A stretch of 29,792 nucleotides of DNA, taken from assembly GCA_964639395.1 (NCBI GenBank), contig CAZXCT010000007.1, positions 1 through 29,792 on the forward strand, in the 5' to 3' direction. Below are positions 24,356 to 29,792 of this stretch, piece by piece (the first letter of the stretch is position 1; every line of letters starts with the position of its first letter). A program made the position numbers and the translations under genes. The DNA is from ATZT02 sp964639395. GTDB taxonomy: Bacteria > Actinomycetota > Actinomycetes > S36-B12 > UBA5976. The notes beneath the pieces are model-generated. The model saw only the letters and a list, made by a program, of their open reading frames with translations. It did not search any database and was not told the origin of the DNA.

Positions 24356-24391
24356 CTGTGGATAAATATTTCAGTTAGCTAATTTTTTTCG

Positions 24392-24397
24392 TATCTT
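24392..24397 (+). promoter_or_regulatory. -10 box for the SAF-domain gene
   Basis: TATCTT fits TANNNT and ends 6 nt before ATG 24404. The upstream TTTCAG with a 17-nt spacer is a weak -35. Confidence 0.4.
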
Positions 24398-24403
24398 TCA
24401 ATA

Positions 24404-25012
24404 ATGAAATTTAATTTTTCGTTATTGCTGTCTGATCTAACTAATCAAATTATCAACTGGCGTAAAGAATTAGCCTGGGCTTTTCTGGTAAGTGCGGTGC
24501 TGATTTCAGTGAATCCATTATTTTCTAGAATAAATACTGAAACGGTTTTGGTGGCAAAAAGTGATTTAACCGCCGGATCTCAAATTAATTCAGACGACTT
24601 TACCCAAATTGATATACCAAAAAAATTTAAAGCAGATAACGCCCTCTCAGCTTCTGAAGTAAATGGATTTATACTAATTTCTAATTTAATTAAAGGCGAG
24701 CAGCTAACTTACTCTAGAATTATTTCACCGAGTACCAGCGAACAAGATTTAGTGCCTATTCGATTAGCAGATTCGCAAGTTGAAAAAGTAATTCAACCCG
24801 GGCAAGTCGTCGATGTGATATCGAGCAGTGATTCAAATTCCGTAGCTACCGTTGTGGCAAGTCAAGTAGTAATTGTGGCCTTGTTTCCTGAAACTCAATC
24901 ATTTACTAATTCGCAAGGCTTGTTGGTGCTAGTGGCTGCCAATTCTCAAGAGGCAATAAACCTTGCCGGCAGTGGCAACCTAAAATTGTCTTTAGTCATT
25001 CGCAATCAGTAA
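24404..25012 (+). CDS. SAF-domain membrane protein (CpaB/RcpC-like N-terminal part)
   Basis: A 202-residue protein with one membrane helix at about 24-42, then a SAF domain (about 46-107: TVLVAKSDLTAGSQINSDDF and GEQLTYSRI) that faces outside. A second domain (about 115-200) resembles the RcpC/CpaB region, with VIQPGQVVDVIS and VVASQVVIVALF. SAF/CpaB proteins function in Flp pilus assembly. No pilus genes lie nearby, so the role is unknown. Similar single SAF genes accompany the fmdB-like gene in other actinobacteria as far as I recall. Exported location is likely, while binding of a glycan or pilus partner is guesswork. Confidence 0.8.
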   Translation: MKFNFSLLLSDLTNQIINWRKELAWAFLVSAVLISVNPLFSRINTETVLVAKSDLTAGSQINSDDFTQIDIPKKFKADNALSASEVNGFILISNLIKGEQLTYSRIISPSTSEQDLVPIRLADSQVEKVIQPGQVVDVISSSDSNSVATVVASQVVIVALFPETQSFTNSQGLLVLVAANSQEAINLAGSGNLKLSLVIRNQ

Positions 25013-25018
25013 AGAATG

Positions 25019-25091
25019 GCCCTCGTAGCTCAACGGATAGAGCAGTTGCGTCCTAAGCAAACGGTTGGGGGTTCAATTCCCTTCGAGGGCA
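25019..25091 (+). tRNA. tRNA-Arg(CCU)
   Basis: The plus-strand cloverleaf has acceptor GCCCTCG/CGAGGGC, D-arm GCTC/GAGC, anticodon loop GTCCTAA with anticodon CCT (codon AGG), a five-base variable loop CGGTT, and T-arm GGGGG-TTCAATT-CCCTT with two G·U pairs. The anticodon stem shows four pairs plus a G·A mismatch at its base. The discriminator is A at 25091 and CCA is not encoded. Confidence 0.9.
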
Positions 25092-25138
25092 CAGAATATA
25101 CTTATCGTCTCATCACCACATTTACCAATGATCTGCTA

Positions 25139-25144
25139 TAAACT
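25139..25144 (+). promoter_or_regulatory. possible -10 box of mgtC-like gene
   Basis: TAAACT fits TANNNT and ends 8 nt before ATG 25153. TATAAA two bases upstream is an alternative. No good -35 is visible, and the gene could also be read through the tRNA-Arg transcript. Confidence 0.3.
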
Positions 25145-25152
25145 TTGAACTT

Positions 25153-25623
25153 ATGTTGCAAATTCCGTTTTTTGATCCATGGATCCAGCTTGGAATAATT
25201 CTTAATGTTTCATTAGCTGCACTCTTAGGTTCAGCGATTGGTTATGAAAGAGATCGCGCTGGTAAATCCGCCGGCCCCAGAACAATGGCGCTAGTTGCTG
25301 CTGCCGCTGCGGTGATTGTAGATATTGGTGCGGTTTTAAATATTGGTGCAGATTTCGGTGACCCAACTCGCGCCTTACATGCGATTATGACTGGGATTGG
25401 ATTTTTAGGTGCCGGTTTAATTTTTAGTTCAAAGCGTGGTGGGGTAAAAGGAATCACTACGGCAGCAACCGTCTTCACAACTGCTGCAATGGGTGTTGCC
25501 ACCGGCCTCGGCTTTCAATTAGTTGCAGGTGGATTAACTCTGATTGTAATAATTATTCTGCGTTCAACTCACATGATTGATAAAGCTTTATATTCTGCTG
25601 ATAAAGACGAATATATAGATTAG
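25153..25623 (+). CDS. MgtC/SapB-family membrane protein
   Basis: A 156-residue protein with about four to five hydrophobic helices and the family block GSAIGYERDRAGKSAGPRTM (about 27-46), followed by a Gly/Ala-rich TGIGFLGAGLIF segment. MgtC proteins affect magnesium homeostasis and F-ATPase activity in some pathogens. The role in this free-living lineage is not known. It ends with a Met/Ile/Asp-rich tail and lacks the C-terminal ACT-like domain of longer MgtC proteins. It stands alone between tRNA-Arg and a convergent secreted hydrolase, and its stop overlaps that gene's stop (TTAG). Confidence 0.88.
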   Translation: MLQIPFFDPWIQLGIILNVSLAALLGSAIGYERDRAGKSAGPRTMALVAAAAAVIVDIGAVLNIGADFGDPTRALHAIMTGIGFLGAGLIFSSKRGGVKGITTAATVFTTAAMGVATGLGFQLVAGGLTLIVIIILRSTHMIDKALYSADKDEYID

Positions 25624-26234
25624 TAATTTACTCTGCCGTAAGAAACGTTTCTTGCATAGATTTTTGTTTTAGCGGCTCTTAGCCCAGGTTGACGGGCATG
25701 CCAAATTTTATTATTACCTGCATAGATCCCAACATGGTAAACGACGCCTTTGCGATTATGGTAGAAAACTAAATCACCTACCATTAACTCTTCTTTGCTT
25801 ATTTTTTTAGTTTCAGACCGCATATCTCGAGAAGTTCTTCCAAATTTAATATCAACCGTACTCATCGCATTTAAAACAAATCCAGAGCAATCCAAACCTC
25901 TACTTGGATCAGTCCCACCNNNNNNNNNNNNNNNNNNNNNNNNNNNNNNNNNNNNNNNNNNNNNNNNNNNNNNNNNNNNNNNNNNNNNNNNNNNNNNNNN
26001 NNNNNNNNNNNNNNNNNNNGCCGTTGTTTGCGGTCCGTATTTTCCATTTGCAACAGATATCTCATAGCCAAGACCAATTAGCCAAAGCTGCACTTGCGCA
26101 ACATGTTCGTTTTGTTGTCCGGTAGAAAAATATTGCTCCCCGGGATAGGAGTTTGCAGATCCACTGCTTGCGCCGGTGAGCATTAGCCCAACTACCAAAA
26201 ACAAACTGGTAGTTAATCTCTTTAGGTTTTTCAT
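25620..26234 (-). CDS. Secreted peptidoglycan-binding NlpC/P60 hydrolase, interrupted by assembly gap
   Basis: The N-terminal part begins MKNLKRLTTSLFLVVGLML, a signal peptide with likely cleavage near GSANS (about residues 25-29). A peptidoglycan-binding-1-like repeat follows (HVAQVQLWLIGLGYE to GKYGPQTT). After the gap, GGTDPSRGLDCSGFV brings the catalytic Cys and YHVGIYAG the catalytic His, with WHARQPG as the third polar residue. These are NlpC/P60 hallmarks, so the protein should cut peptide stems of cell-wall peptidoglycan. The 100 N cover the end of the binding repeat, the linker and the start of the catalytic domain, so true length and frame across it are unknown. The start at ATG 26234 has a GAGGAG Shine-Dalgarno ending 3 nt upstream. 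An earlier start at 26288 was rejected. Confidence 0.85.
   Translation of the reverse strand: MKNLKRLTTSLFLVVGLMLTGASSGSANSYPGEQYFSTGQQNEHVAQVQLWLIGLGYEISVANGKYGPQTTXXXXXXXXXXXXXXXXXXXXXXXXXXXXXXXXXXGGTDPSRGLDCSGFVLNAMSTVDIKFGRTSRDMRSETKKISKEELMVGDLVFYHNRKGVVYHVGIYAGNNKIWHARQPGLRAAKTKIYARNVSYGRVNY
25920..26019. other. assembly gap (100 N)
   Basis: Exactly 100 N interrupts the NlpC/P60 gene. A run of this size is commonly a placeholder for a gap of unknown length in scaffolding. The frame continuing through it is therefore coincidence or unproven. A low-complexity or repeated linker between the binding repeat and catalytic domain is a plausible cause. Confidence 0.99.
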
Positions 26235-26389
26235 GGGCTCCTCGAGTAACGCTCGAACGTTGAATATCAGACTTTTAAAATAACACACTCACTGAGTAGT
26301 TTTGCTGTTCATCCACCCCTTGAACAATTAAAAAGTGAGCAGAATCTCAATTAAATTCCTTAGTTTGTGCTTATTTGAGAATCTTCGCC

Positions 26390-26395
26390 TAATCT
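26390..26395 (+). promoter_or_regulatory. -10 box for leaderless photolyase transcript
   Basis: TAATCT fits TANNNT and ends 7 nt before ATG 26403. TTGTGC at 26365-26370 is a possible -35, though with a long 19-nt spacer. Confidence 0.45.
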
Positions 26396-26402
26396 ACCTA
26401 CC

Positions 26403-27767
26403 ATGACAACTGTCTTTTGGTTTCGAAGAGATTTGCGATTATTTGATAATCCTGCGCTCAGTGAAGCAATATCACAAGCAGCAACGAGTGCAGATAACAG
26501 AGTTGTTCCATTATTTATTATCGACCCAAAAGTTTTTGATGGTGCTGCTGAAAAACAGCAGGTATATCAAAACTGTTCTTTAACTTCATTAAATAATTCA
26601 CTCGGTGGAAAGTTACTTATTACCCATGGTGACCCTGAAAAAAAAGTTTTAGAAATCGCACTCGCTGCTAAAGCAACCTCGGTGCATATTTCAGAAGATT
26701 TTGAACCCTATGGTCGCCTTCGAGATAATAAAGTCGAAGCAATCTTAAATAAAAACTCAATAAAACTAATTAGAACTGGATCCCCTTATGCGGTTTCTCC
26801 GTTACGGGTAAGAAAAGACGATGGCACGCCATATCGAGTCTTTACTCCATTTTATAAAGCTTGGAGTGCGGTGGGTTGGCGCAAGCCCGCTGAACTACCC
26901 ACCAAAAATCTAAATTGGTTTCAACCAATTAAAGGTGATGGTTTAGTAAAAATAGTTAGTGATTTTAAAGTTGCCACCTGTGGTGAAGAAGCCGCTCTAG
27001 CCACGTTAGAAGAGTTTCTTGCCCGCGGCTTAAAGGGTTACGATGAAAATAGAAACAGGCCTGATCTATTGGGCACTAGCAAATTAAGTTTAGCGTTGAG
27101 ATTTGGCGAAATTCATCCTCGTACAATTTTGGCGCAATTGGGTGAAACAAAAGATGACGAAACATTTCGTAAAGAAATTTGTTGGCGAGAATTCTATGCA
27201 GATGTATTAGCACACAATCCAGAGAGTGAAACTGTTTCATTAGATGCCCGCTGGGAGCAAATGGGCTGGGGCACAGCTAAAACCCACAGTGCTGCGCTAA
27301 AGAAATGGCAATACGGATTAACTGGCTATCCAATTGTTGATGCCGGAATGCGCCAACTTATCGAAACCGGTTGGATGCATAACCGAGTAAGAATGATTGT
27401 AGGAAGCTTCTTAGTTAAAGATTTACATATTCATTGGCTTGAAGGAGCTAAATGGTTTATGCAACACTTAATTGATGGTGATGTAGCAAGTAATTCACAT
27501 GGTTGGCAATGGGTAGCTGGCTGCGGTACCGACGCGGCACCGTATTTCAGAGTATTCAATCCAATTATTCAAGCAACAAAGTTTGATCCAAATGGTGATT
27601 ATGTAAGAACTTGGATTAAAGAATTAAGACACATCCCTGATGCACGAGTGCATGAGCCGTGGAATCATCCAGAAGGATTTAAAAACAAGTACCCTGAGCC
27701 AATGGTTGACCATGCAACAGAGCGCGATGTTGCCTTAGCTATGTACGAAAAAGTTAAAAAAAGTTAA
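26403..27767 (+). CDS. phrB: Deoxyribodipyrimidine photolyase (class I CPD type)
   Basis: A 454-residue flavoprotein that splits cyclobutane pyrimidine dimers using blue light. The N-terminal alpha/beta antenna domain begins TTVFWFRRDLRLFDNPALSE. The FAD-binding region has LTGYPIVDAGMRQL, ETGWMHNRVRMIV and, near residues 366-386, the stretch from GWQWVAGCGTDA to PYFRVFNP, characteristic of bacterial class I enzymes. The antenna cofactor (MTHF or deazaflavin) is not resolved. It stands as its own unit on the plus strand, fitting a sunlit habitat. Its stop shares TTAA with the convergent pdxH. Confidence 0.95.
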   Translation: MTTVFWFRRDLRLFDNPALSEAISQAATSADNRVVPLFIIDPKVFDGAAEKQQVYQNCSLTSLNNSLGGKLLITHGDPEKKVLEIALAAKATSVHISEDFEPYGRLRDNKVEAILNKNSIKLIRTGSPYAVSPLRVRKDDGTPYRVFTPFYKAWSAVGWRKPAELPTKNLNWFQPIKGDGLVKIVSDFKVATCGEEAALATLEEFLARGLKGYDENRNRPDLLGTSKLSLALRFGEIHPRTILAQLGETKDDETFRKEICWREFYADVLAHNPESETVSLDARWEQMGWGTAKTHSAALKKWQYGLTGYPIVDAGMRQLIETGWMHNRVRMIVGSFLVKDLHIHWLEGAKWFMQHLIDGDVASNSHGWQWVAGCGTDAAPYFRVFNPIIQATKFDPNGDYVRTWIKELRHIPDARVHEPWNHPEGFKNKYPEPMVDHATERDVALAMYEKVKKS

Positions 27768-28411
27768 GGGGCAATTCTTTTTACTTGCCAGTTGTTTTCA
27801 TTTTTAGTAAATCTAAATCGATCATGCAATCTACTTGGCCGACCCTGCCAAAATTCAATTAACTTTGGGGTTATCAAATACCCTCCCCAAAAGTCTGGGG
27901 TCGGAACTTCATTTGAAAACTTTTCACTAAATTCTTTAGCCAATTGATCTAAGGCTTCTCTATTTTCCAACTCTTGCGATTGTGGGCTAGTCCAAGCGCC
28001 CAGCTGAGAGGCGAGCGGACGCGTTTTAAAATACGCCTCAGACTCAGCTCTACTTATTTTGCTTACCTCCCCCTCAACAATCACTTGTCGGTGTAGTGGC
28101 AACCAAACAAAATTCATCGCCACATTTGGATTTAGTGATAACTGTTTAGCCTTTTTAGATTGATAGTTAGTAAAAAATACAAAACCTTTTTCATCAAAAG
28201 ATTTTAAAAGTACTGTTCGCGACGATGGGGTCTGATTTTCACCAACCGTGGCTAATACAAACGCATTTGGCTCGGGTAACTTTTTGCTTACTGCTTCTTC
28301 TAACCAAACTCCAAATTGTGCCATCGGGTCGTGGTGTAAATCACTCTTCGATAATTCGCCAACCTCATATGAGATTCTTAATTGGTTTAACCAATCTTGA
28401 CTTTTTGTCAT
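27764..28411 (-). CDS. pdxH: Pyridoxamine/pyridoxine 5'-phosphate oxidase
   Basis: An FMN-dependent oxidase that forms pyridoxal 5'-phosphate, the cofactor of SerC and many others. 215 residues with SSRTVLLKSFDEKGFVFFTN (FMN site), SKKAKQL and the C-terminal QGRPSRLHDRFRF block. ATG 28411 is 67 nt from the divergent citrate synthase. The pairing of pdxH with a short citrate synthase resembles Streptomyces, from memory. No strong promoter or Shine-Dalgarno is evident upstream. Confidence 0.95.
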   Translation of the reverse strand: MTKSQDWLNQLRISYEVGELSKSDLHHDPMAQFGVWLEEAVSKKLPEPNAFVLATVGENQTPSSRTVLLKSFDEKGFVFFTNYQSKKAKQLSLNPNVAMNFVWLPLHRQVIVEGEVSKISRAESEAYFKTRPLASQLGAWTSPQSQELENREALDQLAKEFSEKFSNEVPTPDFWGGYLITPKLIEFWQGRPSRLHDRFRFTKNENNWQVKRIAP

Positions 28412-28478
28412 GACCCGATTGAAGCAGAAAAGTCGTACTCCGTCAGAATAAGGGAGCGAATTTAATTAGAAAGGTCTT

Positions 28479-29585
28479 ATGTCAGACTTTAAGCCCGGTT
28501 TAGAGGGTGTTATAGCTTTTGAAAGCGAGATAGCCGAGCCCGACAAAGAAGGTAGTTCACTGCGCTACCGCGGGGTTGACATTGAAGATCTAGTCGGAAA
28601 AGTCACCTACGCCAATGTCTGGGGATTGTTAGTTGATAATTCATTTGAGCCCGGCCTACCGTTAGAAAACCCACCAACATTACCTATTCACACTGGCGAT
28701 ATAAGAGTGGATGTGCAAGCCGCAATTGCAATGAGTACAACAAAATTTAATTTTAAGCCGCTACTGGATATAACAGATGAACAAGCGAGAGAAGATTTAG
28801 CGCATACCTCGGTAACTGCGATGGCTTATGTCGCTCAGTCGGCTAGAGGCGAAGAACTTGCAAAAGTTCCTGATGAAAAAATAAATGAATCTAGCAATTT
28901 AGTTGAAAGATTTATGAGACGCTGGCGGGGTGAGCCAGACCCAAAGCATGTTAAAGCAGTTGATGCTTATTTTGTATCAGCCGCCGAACATGGAATGAAT
29001 GCTTCCACTTTTACCGGACGCGTAATTGCTTCTACTGGCGCTGATGTGGCTGCGGCGATAAGCGGCGCAATCGGTGCAATGAGCGGACCCTTACACGGTG
29101 GTGCACCTAGTCGCGTATTACACATGATTGAAGAAATCGAGCGCACTGGTGATCCAGAACAATTTGTAAAAAATCTTTTAGATTCTGGTGAAAGACTAAT
29201 GGGATTTGGCCATCGCGTATATCGCGCTGAAGATCCGCGCGCACGAGTCTTAAGAAAGACTGCCAAAGAACTTGCCGCACCACGCTATGAAGTTGCCGAA
29301 GCTTTAGAAAAAGCTGCGCTTGCTGAACTCAAATCACGCCGCCCCGATCGGGTAATTGAAACCAACGTCGAATTCTGGGCTGCAATAGTTTTAGATTATG
29401 CACAAGTGCCTGCCAATATGTTTACCTCAATGTTTACTTGTGCACGCTTAGCTGGATGGAGTGCGCATATTTTGGAACAAAAGAAAACTGCTCGCTTAGT
29501 CAGACCAGCAGCACGTTACGTAGGTGCTGGGCCACGTAAACCAGAGTCGGTTACTGGTTTTTCACCTAAGCTTTACCAACCATAA
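28479..29585 (+). CDS. Citrate synthase, short actinobacterial type
   Basis: A 368-residue protein condensing oxaloacetate and acetyl-CoA, or perhaps propionyl-CoA. It is shorter than the ~430-residue type II GltA. GPLHGGAPSRVL gives His206 and MGFGHRVY gives His245, matching pig-heart His274 and His320. The third catalytic residue, an Asp in NVDFYSG of other synthases, is Glu298 in NVEFWAA here. ARYVG near the C-terminus binds the substrate or CoA. Both active histidines are intact. An AGAAAGG Shine-Dalgarno precedes ATG 28479 at a good distance, so this gene is not leaderless. serC begins 9 nt downstream, implying an operon. CitA of M. tuberculosis (370 residues range) is a likely relative. 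Confidence 0.92.
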   Translation: MSDFKPGLEGVIAFESEIAEPDKEGSSLRYRGVDIEDLVGKVTYANVWGLLVDNSFEPGLPLENPPTLPIHTGDIRVDVQAAIAMSTTKFNFKPLLDITDEQAREDLAHTSVTAMAYVAQSARGEELAKVPDEKINESSNLVERFMRRWRGEPDPKHVKAVDAYFVSAAEHGMNASTFTGRVIASTGADVAAAISGAIGAMSGPLHGGAPSRVLHMIEEIERTGDPEQFVKNLLDSGERLMGFGHRVYRAEDPRARVLRKTAKELAAPRYEVAEALEKAALAELKSRRPDRVIETNVEFWAAIVLDYAQVPANMFTSMFTCARLAGWSAHILEQKKTARLVRPAARYVGAGPRKPESVTGFSPKLYQP

Positions 29586-29594
29586 GGATGGGCC

Positions 29595-29792
29595 TTGACG
29601 CTTGATCCTGCCACTTTAAAAATTCCGAAAGATTTACGTCCAGTTGATGGTCGATTCGGTGCGGGGCCAAGCAAAATTCGTCAGCAGCAACTTTATGATT
29701 TAGTACAGCAAAATCAGTATTTTCTCGGAACATCTCACCGTCAAAAGCCAGTTCGTAATGAAGTTGCCAAACTCAAGGTGGGCCTAAGAGAT
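29595..29792 (+). CDS. serC: Phosphoserine aminotransferase, 5' part only
   Basis: The first 66 codons run off the window end. The reading frame from TTG 29595 gives MTLDPATLKIPKDLRPVDGR then RFGAGPSKIRQQQL and LGTSHRQKPVRNEV, the actinobacterial SerC N-terminus (substrate phosphate/oxoglutarate contacts). The enzyme makes 3-phosphoserine in serine synthesis using PLP, which the nearby pdxH helps supply. The TTG start follows AAGGATG with the AAGGA core 6-7 nt upstream. An ATG at 29588 is out of frame and stops after a few codons. Confidence 0.93.
   Translation, partial: MTLDPATLKIPKDLRPVDGRFGAGPSKIRQQQLYDLVQQNQYFLGTSHRQKPVRNEVAKLKVGLRD

Noticed and set aside
24376..24391. T-rich run after the fmdB-like gene as an intrinsic terminator
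   Set aside because: No stable GC stem precedes the Ts, and the run falls in the promoter spacer of the next gene.
25871..26125. Frames passing through the N run on either strand
   Set aside because: Sequence in the gap is unknown, so any frame crossing it other than the recognisable NlpC/P60 flanks has no support.
26235..26402. Possible c-di-AMP (ydaO) riboswitch before the NlpC/P60 gene
   Set aside because: Cell-wall hydrolases of actinobacteria are often under this riboswitch, but the 168 nt here contain none of its conserved GA-rich core sequences that I can recognise.
1..29792. CRISPR arrays, insertion sequences, prophage or integrase genes
   Set aside because: No spaced direct repeats, terminal inverted repeats or transposase/integrase-like proteins were recognised on either strand; the four tRNA genes show no adjacent integrase or obvious duplicated ends.

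Overview
The window is a continuous stretch of core chromosome from a small-genome, low-GC member of the Actinobacteria. By eye the G+C content is near 40% (not computed). The actinobacterial call rests on gene content: DUF501, an FtsB/DivIC-type divisome protein, a SepX/GlpR-like membrane protein beside galU and rimJ, a protein O-mannosyltransferase divergent from rsmI, an L25/Ctc ribosomal protein beside pth, and a short FmdB-type zinc-ribbon protein. The gene order ppx–DUF501–ftsB–eno–mazG–lipoprotein–mfd–pth–rplY–prs–glmU–TetR–ispE–rsmA–tatD–metG–rsmI–pmt–sepX–rimJ–galU–5-FCL–fmdB follows, from memory, the Rv0991c–Rv1026 region of Mycobacterium tuberculosis. Tight packing, A+T-rich codons and many 4-nt overlaps fit a streamlined aquatic lineage such as the freshwater Nanopelagicales (acI). 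That placement is inference. A run of exactly 100 N shows that this is a scaffold.

Layout. Positions 1-13110 are almost entirely minus strand: a truncated tRNA-Leu(UAA), a family-5 uracil-DNA glycosylase, ppx, DUF501, ftsB, eno, mazG, a SurA-N-like lipoprotein, mfd, a CysQ-like phosphatase, pth, rplY, prs, glmU and tRNA-Gln. A TetR regulator (13166-13921, plus) faces a second minus block: ispE, rsmA, tatD, metG, rsmI (13918-18935). A protein mannosyltransferase (plus) and tRNA-Ala (minus) follow, then the minus block sepX-rimJ-galU, divergent from 5-formyltetrahydrofolate cyclo-ligase. Two small crcB fluoride-channel genes (minus) are divergent from an fmdB-like gene and a SAF-domain gene (plus). 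tRNA-Arg, an MgtC-like membrane protein, a secreted NlpC/P60 hydrolase interrupted by the assembly gap, a class I photolyase, pdxH, a short citrate synthase and the start of serC complete the window.

How the genes work together. The blocks join DNA repair (udg, mfd, phr), nucleotide hygiene (mazG, prs), translation and RNA maturation (metG, pth, rplY, rsmA, rsmI, tRNAs), envelope and division (glmU, galU, ftsB, sepX, pmt, NlpC/P60) and central metabolism (eno, gltA, serC, pdxH, 5-FCL). Many genes at the head of a transcription unit have a TANNNT-like box 6-8 nt before the start codon, as expected for leaderless mRNAs. Genes inside operons start by overlap or with a Shine-Dalgarno sequence.

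I see no CRISPR array, phage, transposon or obvious novel multi-gene system. The more interesting points are local: a tRNA-Leu with an apparently short variable loop, a CrcB pair in which one partner has lost the phenylalanine box, sepX kept without the gephyrin-like gene that normally sits beside it, an L25 whose C-terminal domain is replaced by an Ala/Glu-rich tail, and four convergent gene pairs that overlap at their stop codons.
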